Shown piece by piece: positions 1 to 5,998 of a DNA stretch of 8,838 bases (within the stretch, counting starts at the first letter, position 1; every line of letters begins with the position of its first letter). Location: assembly GCA_023380675.1 (NCBI GenBank), contig JAMCRS010000195.1:1-8838 (forward strand), read 5' to 3'. This DNA comes from Chloroflexota bacterium. Lineage in GTDB: Bacteria; Chloroflexota; Anaerolineae; UBA4142. Made by a program: the position numbers and the translations under genes. Under the pieces are notes generated by a model that worked only from the letters and a program-made list of their open reading frames with translations, made no database searches and was not told where the DNA came from.

Positions 1-85
1 TTTGCCAACTTGAAGCTGCCGGCACTCACCCTAGCGGCCCAGAGCCTGTCCCCATAGCAAAACGATTTCACTGTGGGATCGCCGA

Positions 86-247
86 TCAGTTCGTCCGTTC
101 GCCATATTCGTTCATCGCGATGGGCCAATTGCGGACGATCACCGCGACGATGAGATCGCTGGGATTTGCCTTGCCGGCCTCGATCGTCAACACACCTTCT
201 TTCACTTCGCCTGCCGGAATGCCTGGCGTTCTGGTCAGGATCTTTCT
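86..247 (-). other. Coding-like tail or small-gene remnant just after the ST7-like gene
   Basis: Directly after the stop of the ST7-like gene, the frame shifted by +1 stays open for about 53 codons (from KILTRTPG to NEYGERTN) and ends in TGA at 86-88. Its codon choice looks genuinely coding: mostly ATC, CTG, GGC, CTC, GTC and GCG with G/C in third positions, and the peptide is a plausible alternation of hydrophobic and charged residues. No ATG, GTG or TTG with a ribosome binding site precedes it. The open frame does reach an ATG at 379, but only by overlapping the upstream gene for 134 bp. It could be the old C-terminus of the upstream protein after an indel, a +1 frameshift product at the CGT-TAG stop, or the remnant of a separate small gene. 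I do not recognise the peptide. Confidence 0.3.
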
Positions 248-2183
248 AACGTGAGCGTTTGCGTTTACGTCGTTGGGGCGTCGACGGTTTCGCTTCACCC
301 AACCACTCGATTGCGCCTGGGGTGCGCCGCCAGTGGTTGAGGTGATCTGAGGCGTAGGCCATCGCCTCACTATCGTCACCCCAACCGATGAGTGACGGCA
401 ATCGAACCGGTATACGTTTTCGTCCGGTCAGGTAGGCGGTCACGTGCGGGTTCTCTTCGAGCGCGTCGGCAAGTGATTTGTTAACCTGCGCAGACGGGCC
501 GCTCCGTCGAAATTCCAAGAGCGCGCGTGAATATAACCACACCGCCGTCCAATCGTCGGGATATTGCTTCAGGAGTTCCCGTGCCTCGTCCTCGCGGTCC
601 ATTTCCAACAGGAGCTCGATCAGCAGGTCGCGAATGCCTTGGTTGTCATTCGGATTCAGACGCAGCAGCTCACGGAAATGGTCGCGCGCTTCCTCTTTCC
701 GATTCAACCGCCAGAGCGTCTGCGCCAGCCCCTGCCGCGCTCGCATGTATGGACGCGTCTCCAGAATACCCCAGAAATGTCCCGCGCTCTCTTCGAAGAA
801 GTTTTTGCCCAGCGCGCGCTCACCTGCGATAACGCCTTGTTGGTAATACTCCAGCGCCCGCTGAATCGTGTCCGCTTCCTCCTCCGCCAAAAGCACGTAG
901 GCGTCAGCGCAGTTCACCGAGAGGGCGAGTGCTTCGTGCGCGAGCGCGATCCGTCTCGCGGGATTCGTTTCCTCGAATGCCTTGTACATCTCTTCCTGGG
1001 CCCGCTCCAGGGCTGGATCGCCCCAGGTGTTCTCCGCCCCGAACTGCCGCGCCATTTGCTGCATCGGACCCTCCGTCATGCGGCGATCAAAGGCCGGCCT
1101 CTCCTCACCCCCTCGCTCTGCTTCCGGCCAATCGAGAGGCTGGGCCGGCTGTTCGCCGAGCGGAAGTTCGCCCGCCGGGTACTGGACGGCGAGTGAAACC
1201 ATCCCGGCGTGGGTCGGCACGGGCAGAGTTGTTTCGAAAGCCTCATAATCGCTCCGGGCGTTCGATTTCAAGTGATCGCGCAGGATGAGCGGAATCGCAC
1301 GCAGGGCCGCTTCGTACCACACGAGGTCCTGGCGCGAAGGTCGTCGCATCTGATCCGGCCCCTCGGCGATGATCGGAATCGGATAGGCCTCGGGCGATGC
1401 GATCTCGAAGCCGTATTCTTGGATCGCGTCGAGATCATCGAAAGGCACCTTGGTGATGCTGTCGAAGAAAAGGGAGTGGAGGCCGCCCGCGGGCAGCATG
1501 TCCATCGGGTTCTCGTCCTCGGTGAACTGGCGCACGACATCGGGCCAGCGCAGGTACGTCGCCAGTCCGTACTCCACGCCGGCCTGTCCCATGCTCATCG
1601 CATATCGATAGTCCTCCTCCATGGGATGACGAAGAGCCAGGACCTGGTAGTTGTTCAAGTGGACCCAGGGCGCCGCGCGATAATACTCGGCTGCGGCGGA
1701 ATAAAAACCGCGCAGGAGTTCGGGCGTCACTCCGGATACGGAAATAAGCCCAGGATGCTCCGACTCGTCGCCGCGCATGTGGTTTTCAAGATCGCGAATG
1801 ATCTCGTTGACTTCATCGGGCAGGGGCTGTTCATGAACGTCGATTTCAAGCTGGGCATCGGCGAGGAAGGGAAGCATGCCTTCGGCTAGCGTGGACTCCG
1901 CGACCACAATTCGCTGGGGCGTCCCGCGTTTGCCGCTTTTGGCAGCCGGACGTTGCATGGCTTGCACGAGCGTGTCCCACACCTCGCGTGGGGCGGGTGG
2001 CGCTGCCACAAGATTCGAGCCACGCACGCTCCCCTCGTCCGCGCTGAGGATAAGGATGACGAACGGGCGCTGAGGCGCTTCGCCCGGCGGAGCAATCCAT
2101 GTCCGCAGCTGTGCGATCGCGATGATCCAGGTCTCAGGTAGACGCGGCAAGCGGGACAGGGCACGCGCGGTTGAGCGTGGCAT
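246..2183 (-). CDS. ST7-like tetratricopeptide repeat protein with uncharacterised N-terminal domains
   Basis: This is a 645-residue, probably cytoplasmic protein with no signal peptide or clear membrane segment. Residues about 35-135 form an alpha/beta unit (FVILILSADEG, then a VWDTLVQAMQRP helix) that resembles the DUF6930 type from memory. Residues about 145-300 form a second unit (GVTPELLRGFYSAAAEYYRAAPW, MGQAGVEYGLATYL, and an EYGFEIASPEAYP segment). After a proline- and glutamate-rich linker (about 335-390), residues 393-630 are TPR-like helices. These match the pattern of the ST7 (suppressor of tumorigenicity 7) family: an ALALSVNCADAYVLLAEEEADTI segment, an LRLNPNDNQGIRDLL segment, and near the end ENPHVTAYLTGRK followed by GDDSEAMAYASDHLNHWRR. 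The tail is strongly basic (RRKRKRSR). The start is ATG 2183 with AAGGA about 8 nt upstream, preceded by a perfect TATAAT. No catalytic residues are visible; a scaffold or protein-interaction role is inferred. It is divergent from the other TPR gene. Confidence 0.85.
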   Translation of the reverse strand: MPRSTARALSRLPRLPETWIIAIAQLRTWIAPPGEAPQRPFVILILSADEGSVRGSNLVAAPPAPREVWDTLVQAMQRPAAKSGKRGTPQRIVVAESTLAEGMLPFLADAQLEIDVHEQPLPDEVNEIIRDLENHMRGDESEHPGLISVSGVTPELLRGFYSAAAEYYRAAPWVHLNNYQVLALRHPMEEDYRYAMSMGQAGVEYGLATYLRWPDVVRQFTEDENPMDMLPAGGLHSLFFDSITKVPFDDLDAIQEYGFEIASPEAYPIPIIAEGPDQMRRPSRQDLVWYEAALRAIPLILRDHLKSNARSDYEAFETTLPVPTHAGMVSLAVQYPAGELPLGEQPAQPLDWPEAERGGEERPAFDRRMTEGPMQQMARQFGAENTWGDPALERAQEEMYKAFEETNPARRIALAHEALALSVNCADAYVLLAEEEADTIQRALEYYQQGVIAGERALGKNFFEESAGHFWGILETRPYMRARQGLAQTLWRLNRKEEARDHFRELLRLNPNDNQGIRDLLIELLLEMDREDEARELLKQYPDDWTAVWLYSRALLEFRRSGPSAQVNKSLADALEENPHVTAYLTGRKRIPVRLPSLIGWGDDSEAMAYASDHLNHWRRTPGAIEWLGEAKPSTPQRRKRKRSR

Positions 2184-2218
2184 GGTTCTTCCTTTCGTTT
2201 CAGGAATCGGCTTTGGGA

Positions 2219-2224
2219 ATTATA
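2219..2224 (-). promoter_or_regulatory. Candidate -10 box for the ST7-like gene
   Basis: The minus strand reads TATAAT here, a perfect sigma-70 -10 consensus, placed so that transcription would begin near 2212 and leave a leader of about 30 nt before the ATG at 2183. The ribosome binding site (AAAGGAAG) falls inside that leader. No good -35 box lies at the usual distance; the best partial match is TTTCCG, 19 nt upstream. The call rests on the -10 box and its position. Confidence 0.45.
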
Positions 2225-2445
2225 CTCCAGATTCATGCGTTGGCGGAAAGCTCGAGCGCTATGTTGGAGGCATCTCGAGTCGATCCATGCTGCCGTCTCG
2301 CGCTTGCTTGCGCGGTGAAGACGGCAGCTACGAATTCGCGGCAGATTGGAACCCGTGGATCAGGATTCCCGAGGCCTTGAAAAGTACCCTCCCCAGAGAA
2401 GCGGCGATTGAATTTGAGAACATCATTCACGGCGTGAGCCATTGT

Positions 2446-2474
2446 TTGATTAGCCAGGAAATCCACGCTATAAT
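2446..2474 (+). promoter_or_regulatory. Sigma-70-like promoter for the rightward TPR gene
   Basis: TTGATT (2446-2451) and TATAAT (2469-2474) are separated by exactly 17 nt, matching the housekeeping promoter layout with four of six -35 bases and all six -10 bases. Transcription would start near 2481, about 90 nt before the chosen TTG start of the TPR gene at 2571. The rest of the 2184-2570 spacer is less GC-rich than its flanks. It has open frames on both strands, but none has a ribosome binding site or recognisable similarity, so I treat it as a divergent control region. Confidence 0.6.
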
Positions 2475-2570
2475 TCTCGTTGATCCCTTCAGGCAGGCCT
2501 CGGTCAGGCATATATTTCGAGGCGGTATCAGCCTTGGTCCAAACGACCAAGTCGATTGGAGCAAAAACAT

Positions 2571-4040
2571 TTGAGCAAACATAAGCGCTCGCGCCCAGCG
2601 CATCCGATGCTACCGCATGAGCGATCGTCAAACCCAATGAGCGCTTGGTTGCATGCTCTGGCGGCCATGGGCGACGAGCGGTGGGAAGAGGCTATCACGG
2701 CCTGGCAGCATTTCGTTCGGCTTGAACACCGGTCGGAGAATCGCCGGACCGGCTACCAGAATCTGAGCGCTTGCTATCTGGCACTCGAGCGCTTCGACGA
2801 AGCATTAGCCGCCTTGGATCAGGTCGAACGCTTGGTCCCGGGCAGTCCGGATACAGTGCATGATCGGGGGGTGATCTATGCCTGCGCAGGACGCATCTCC
2901 GAAGCAATCGATGTCCTCAGCTTGTACGCTCGCCGCTGGCCGCAGGAGGCCCGCCGACTGGAAACGTCCAATGCGCTGCATCGGCTCCAGCAAATCCGGA
3001 ACGGCGAACTGCCGGCCGGCGACTACCTGGTGGGGCACCTTCAAGAACAGATCAGCCACAATGTGGAGATGGGCGACTGGCGCCTCGTGGAGGGCAAAGC
3101 CCGACGCATGATCGCCGCCAATCCAAGTCGTCCTGAAGGGCATTTTGCGCTAGGGGTCGCCTGCGTCGAGCAAGGCCGCTATCGTGAAGCCTTGGAAGCT
3201 TTGTTCGCCGCGGACGCGCGTGACCAGGAGTGTGAGCCGACGCTATACAATATCGGTTACACCTTGCTGCAGCTGGGAGAGCCTGAGTCAGCACTCGGGT
3301 GGCTGGAACGCGCTCTGCGCCGTGATCCGAATCACCTGGCCACCCTGCAGCAATTGGCTCAGGCGTGCGACCAATTGGGTCGACGAGACGAGGCCGTGGC
3401 CTGGTGGCAACGCGCCCTGAACATAGACCCCCACTTTGAGCTGGCGCAAGAGCGCCTGCACGAGCTCGGACAGGGACCCAAGCCAGTCGCGGCGCCTCTC
3501 CCGCCCAGCGCCCAAGAATTGCGGGCCTTGGCGCCGGTTGTCAAAGCCTGCATGACCCGACCGGAGTCATACCGGAATGCAGAGGTGACCCTGACTTTGG
3601 ATGGTCAGGTCGGGTATGTCCTCGAAGACGCGGGGAATCCCCTCAATGGCAGCGTCTATGCCGGCGGCCCGTTTCGGACGGCCTCTATGGAAGATCCCGA
3701 CGTTCTGGATCTGATGGGAATCGTCAAGTTAGTGTTGAAGCAGATCAACGTCGAGAACACGCGGACTGCCGCCGTTTTGATCTATTATGCGGATCGCCCG
3801 AGTTTCCATTATGAGGCGAGCTTCAGGGGCAGCGAGCGGGCCGAGCAGAATGCGCACGGCCAGTTCGTAGTTACTGAGGTGCCGCGCTTATTCAAATTGC
3901 GGATTGACAGTGACCTGGGCACACCGTATGGGGATCCCATGAAGGGGACGATCATTTATCTGAAACGACCATCGGTTCCCGGCATCTTGGTCAGCACGCT
4001 GGGACTGGAACCGCGACGGCCGATGCCGGCCGCGAAGTAG
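2571..4040 (+). CDS. TPR-repeat protein with an unrecognised C-terminal domain
   Basis: This is a 489-residue protein with no signal peptide. Residues about 23-290 make up roughly seven tetratricopeptide units with the usual pattern of small and aromatic positions, for example GYQNLSACYLALERFDEALAAL, HFALGVACVEQGRYREALEAL, TLYNIGYTLLQLGEPESALGWL and QLAQACDQLGRRDEAVAWW. A proline-rich linker (about 302-314) leads to a domain of about 150 residues that looks beta-rich (EVTLTLDGQVGYVLED, AAVLIYYADRP, GTIIYLKRP). I cannot assign that domain. I chose TTG 2571 because TTGGAG at 2556-2561 lies 9 nt before it. TTG 2556, ATG 2607 and ATG 2637 are in frame but have no clear ribosome binding site. A good promoter sits upstream. 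The TPRs suggest a protein-interaction role; function unknown. Confidence 0.85.
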   Translation: MSKHKRSRPAHPMLPHERSSNPMSAWLHALAAMGDERWEEAITAWQHFVRLEHRSENRRTGYQNLSACYLALERFDEALAALDQVERLVPGSPDTVHDRGVIYACAGRISEAIDVLSLYARRWPQEARRLETSNALHRLQQIRNGELPAGDYLVGHLQEQISHNVEMGDWRLVEGKARRMIAANPSRPEGHFALGVACVEQGRYREALEALFAADARDQECEPTLYNIGYTLLQLGEPESALGWLERALRRDPNHLATLQQLAQACDQLGRRDEAVAWWQRALNIDPHFELAQERLHELGQGPKPVAAPLPPSAQELRALAPVVKACMTRPESYRNAEVTLTLDGQVGYVLEDAGNPLNGSVYAGGPFRTASMEDPDVLDLMGIVKLVLKQINVENTRTAAVLIYYADRPSFHYEASFRGSERAEQNAHGQFVVTEVPRLFKLRIDSDLGTPYGDPMKGTIIYLKRPSVPGILVSTLGLEPRRPMPAAK

Positions 4041-4081
4041 AGTCAAACCGCGAGACTGAGTCTATTCGTTTGCGAGGACGC

Positions 4082-4333
4082 ATGCGCACTCAACTAAAAG
4101 AATCCGTGCCGCCGTCGATGCGACCGCTTTACGAGCACGTCACACGCCGGACCGATGCCCTCTGCCACGAGCGCATTGACGAAGTATTCTCCGTGCTCTG
4201 CTGTCAACTCAATGGCAGTTTCATCCTCCGTCAGAGGGGGGGGCCGCATAATACCACTGTTGTCAAGCTACTCTTTAGCGTGCTTTGGAATTCTCCGCTG
4301 TCGGAAAGTCGATTACAGGCTGAGACGGGGTAA
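4082..4333 (+). pseudogene. Truncated DUF6398-like gene (5' part only)
   Basis: The ATG at 4082 is preceded by GAGG 4 nt upstream, and TTG 4070 is an in-frame alternative. The first 40 or so residues (VPPSMRPLYEHVTRRTDALC followed by HERIDEVFSVLC) match the start of DUF6398 proteins as I remember them: a basic or proline lead, then a Y-x-x-[IV]-x-x-[LR]-T-D-x-[FL]-C helix and a [ND]-E-x-[YF]-x-x-L-C helix. Beyond about codon 42 the expected ARKRPSPL-type stretch and the tryptophan-rich segment are missing in all three forward frames, and the frame ends at 4333 after only 83 codons, whereas family members run to 100 residues or more. It starts 41 nt after the TPR gene on the same strand, so it was probably co-transcribed with it. 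It is most likely a decayed or replaced gene; a short functional protein is possible. Confidence 0.45.
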
Positions 4334-4351
4334 CGACCAACAAGAATACGC

Positions 4352-4378
4352 CTGTCGAAAAAGCCAGAAACGCGACAG
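4352..4378. other. Hairpin upstream of the terminator region
   Basis: CTGTCG (4352-4357) and CGACAG (4373-4378) form a perfect 6-bp stem around a purine-rich 15-nt loop. A 10-bp palindrome, CGCACGTGCG (4379-4388), follows directly. With the two hairpins downstream this gives a structured stretch of about 110 nt without a convincing coding frame. It could be the 3' untranslated part of the upstream transcript or a small RNA; I do not recognise an RNA family. Confidence 0.3.
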
Positions 4379-4391
4379 CGCACGTGCGGTG

Positions 4392-4420
4392 AAGAGGGAC
4401 GCCCAAACGGTGTCCCTCTT
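4392..4420. other. 12-bp hairpin without a T-tract
   Basis: AAGAGGGACGCC (4392-4403) pairs with GGTGTCCCTCTT (4409-4420) over 12 positions with a single G-U wobble and a CAAAC loop. No T-run follows on either side, so it is not a classical terminator on its own. It may protect a 3' end or belong to a structured RNA together with its neighbours. Confidence 0.5.
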
Positions 4421-4439
4421 GACTCGAGTCCGTGACGCC

Positions 4440-4464
4440 CTGCGGTCTCAGGCCGCGGTTTTTT
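4440..4464 (+). terminator. Rho-independent terminator of the rightward TPR unit
   Basis: CTGCGG (4440-4445) pairs with CCGCGG (4453-4458) around a 7-nt loop, and six T follow immediately (4459-4464). The orientation fits the end of the transcript that carries the TPR gene and the DUF6398-like remnant. The stem is short (6 bp with one wobble) but very GC-rich. It also separates this unit from the convergent sigma-like gene whose stop is at 4577. Confidence 0.6.
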
Positions 4465-4576
4465 ATGACAGTCAACCCGCGCGCGGCCATTCCAAAAAAG
4501 TGATTAATGGTTGAGGTAGGAATCCAGTCTGGAGATCCGTAGCAGATCGCCGGCGCACGTCGGAACTGCACGGTTC

Positions 4577-5242
4577 TCAGCTGGGAAGCCGGCCCTCATT
4601 TAGGGCCTGACGGATGCTGAGCCGCAAGGCTTTGTAGGCGCTGTAGATTTCGCGCTTGTCTGTCCGCAATTCTTGGCAGAGATGATCGACAATCGCCCGG
4701 CGCACGAGCTTGCTATTGTGTGTGGGACGTCCAATGCGTGGGCGTCCGCGTTTCGGGGCGGTCAGTGGACCGTCCTCGTACTCGTCGATGCCGATTCCTT
4801 TCCCCAGATTTGCATTGTCGCGAAACATTGCCAGGATTTGATGGGCGTCGGCGAGGGCCTGGCGCGTGGAAAAGCGGAAACGGTAGTCGTATATCCCGAC
4901 GAGAATCTCCTCGATCCGCCGGACGAAAAGCTCGTCTACAGCCTCGACGTATCGGGGGTCTTCGAGGTAGGGCAGCACTTCATCCAGGTACTCCTCAAAG
5001 TCCGACTCATTCTGAAGGTCGACGAAGTTGATCTGGCGACGCGTTTTCTTGACCTGCTGCAGCGCGTAGATGTACGCACACCTCGCGACATATGTGGTCA
5101 GTTTTCTGCGGCCGTCATATTTCTGCAACGCGATCAAGAGGCCGTGACTGAGGGCATCGGCGGGATCGCAGAATTGCTTCGGGACGACGAGGATGACGGT
5201 GGCCAGCAGGTGGGTATACTCGGCTTGCGTGAGCCTTTCCAT
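4577..5242 (-). CDS. Divergent sigma-70-region-2-like protein with an AT-hook-like motif
   Basis: The protein has 221 residues from the ATG at 5242. That start is supported by GAGGAG 7 nt upstream; the in-frame ATG at 5290 has no ribosome binding site. Residues about 27-76 (DPADALSHGLLIALQKYDGR then KLTTYVARCAYIYALQQVKK) follow the region 2 pattern of sigma-70 family factors: acidic lead, amphipathic helix, K-Y-D-G-R turn, T-T-Y-V helix and a basic end. No canonical region 4 helix-turn-helix is visible. Residues 163-173 (PKRGRPRIGRP) contain two GRP cores like an AT-hook, a minor-groove DNA-binding motif. The C-terminal 45 residues form a basic helical segment that could bind DNA. Together this suggests a DNA-binding transcription regulator, possibly an ECF-like sigma factor or a decayed relative. 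It is convergent with the TPR unit and stands alone. No neighbour hints at its target. Confidence 0.6.
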   Translation of the reverse strand: MERLTQAEYTHLLATVILVVPKQFCDPADALSHGLLIALQKYDGRRKLTTYVARCAYIYALQQVKKTRRQINFVDLQNESDFEEYLDEVLPYLEDPRYVEAVDELFVRRIEEILVGIYDYRFRFSTRQALADAHQILAMFRDNANLGKGIGIDEYEDGPLTAPKRGRPRIGRPTHNSKLVRRAIVDHLCQELRTDKREIYSAYKALRLSIRQALNEGRLPS

Positions 5243-5742
5243 CCTGCGTCTCCTCTCACGACCTGTTGCGGCGCGGCCTTTGGGCGTCATGAGGCTCTTG
5301 CTTGTCGTTGCGAGCAGGCCGCCCGTGGCTCCGCTCTCACTTTCCGAACGAGTCCTGGGAATCTCTCGCGATCTTGCCGAAGCATTGCGCGGTCATTCTA
5401 ATCGCTTTACCGGATTCCGACTTGAAACAGCCCTACCAGCCGACTGAGAAATGCCTCACCTTGATGCAACGACTCGTAGCCCAATTGTCCTGGTTGGCTT
5501 AGTTGCTTTAGTTCGCCGGTTGCTTCGGGTTTTGCATTATGACCACTTGGATTCTGGTGCGACTGGCACGCCGGTGATCACGCATTTATAGCGGGCATAG
5601 TATTCCATCGCCCCGCGTCGTGCAGCGCCCTGGGAATTCTTACGTTGATTTCCGGTGGCATTCATCAATGATTAAAGTCTTCATGATGCGTGTAAACTGG
5701 TGGCAGGCCCATCAGATGCCGGCTGGGATGGCGGCGGCCGAT

Positions 5743-5767
5743 CGTTTCGCCTTGAGCCGAAGAAACG
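5743..5767. repeat. Short inverted repeat (CGTTTC / GAAACG)
   Basis: CGTTTC (5743-5748) and GAAACG (5762-5767) form a 6-bp stem 2 nt before the strong hairpin at 5770. The GAAAC and GTTTC blocks recur in all three neighbouring hairpins (5743-5864), so alternative pairings between them are possible. Confidence 0.35.
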
Positions 5768-5769
5768 TA

Positions 5770-5803
5770 GAAACCCGTTTTCTCGATGAAGAAAACGGGT
5801 TTC
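5770..5803. terminator. Strong 14-bp hairpin, likely bidirectional 3' end signal
   Basis: GAAACCCGTTTTCT (5770-5783) pairs perfectly with AGAAAACGGGTTTC (5790-5803) around the 6-nt loop CGATGA. On the minus strand the stem ends in GGGTTTC and is followed by a T-rich TACGTTTCTT, which would suit the end of the leftward dhaK-rpiB transcript about 200 nt after the rpiB stop. On the plus strand the trailing sequence is less T-rich. There is no uninterrupted T-run, so factor-assisted termination or an RNA-stabilising role is equally possible. Confidence 0.5.
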
Positions 5804-5842
5804 GTGTCTCAATCTGTTGCGGGATCGGCTAGTCTGGGTGGG

Positions 5843-5864
5843 CGCCGTTTCGCGCCAAACGGCG
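5843..5864. repeat. 8-bp inverted repeat (CGCCGTTT / AAACGGCG)
   Basis: CGCCGTTT (5843-5850) and AAACGGCG (5857-5864) pair perfectly around a 6-nt loop. It lies 40 nt to the right of the 14-bp hairpin and in the 3' region of the rpiB transcript. No T-run follows on either strand. It could be an operator-like palindrome or part of the transcript end. Confidence 0.4.
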
Positions 5865-5998
5865 GCTTGTGGAAAACGGGCGGAGGCAGTTATGCCGCGA
5901 CGGGATCTTTAAGGTGATGGGCAGGATCACACACTTCTTGGCATGCGCCCCCAGAACAGGTCCAACGGTCGCGGTGCCCATTTGATCCGACTGCGCCT

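Larger units (their letters stand above)
5243..5998. other. Gene-free stretch between the sigma-like gene and rpiB
   Basis: About 750 bp without a frame that I can defend. Open frames exist, for example a 70-codon one at 5620-5832, but they lack ribosome binding sites and read as low-quality peptide. The left end must hold the promoter of the leftward sigma-like gene. A TAGAAT-like -10 (minus strand, 5395-5400) is the only candidate seen, without a proper -35. The right end is the 3' region of the dha-tpi-rpi operon. Between them are the hairpins listed separately. Confidence 0.6.

Noticed and set aside
1..57. Open plus-strand frame from the window edge to a TAG at 55-57
   Set aside because: Eighteen codons are too few to tell a C-terminal tail from chance.
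564..1196. Long plus-strand frames opposite the ST7-like gene (also 1209-1889)
   Set aside because: They are antisense shadows produced by the high GC third-position bias of the real gene; no start signals.
2308..2322. TGCGCGGTGAAGA-like string resembling TGCGGTGAAGA near 4385
   Set aside because: The shared block is about a dozen bases with mismatches and no flanking similarity, so it is consistent with chance.
2122..2574. 150-codon open frame on the plus strand across the spacer
   Set aside because: It overlaps the 5' end of the ST7-like gene antisense and contains the promoter. There is no start signal, though a decayed gene cannot be excluded.
2233..2637. 134-codon open frame on the minus strand in the divergent spacer
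   Set aside because: No ribosome binding site, it overlaps the start of the rightward TPR gene and both promoters, and the peptide is not recognisable.
4275..4571. 98-codon minus-strand frame over the hairpin chain, with a DWIPTST string like spurious proteins called over RNA genes
   Set aside because: I looked for a tRNA or other known RNA underneath and found no T-arm, acceptor stem or anticodon arm that fits, so neither a protein nor a tRNA is supported.
5620..5832. 70-codon plus-strand frame in the gene-free stretch
   Set aside because: No ribosome binding site; it runs straight through the 14-bp hairpin and has biased, low-quality composition.
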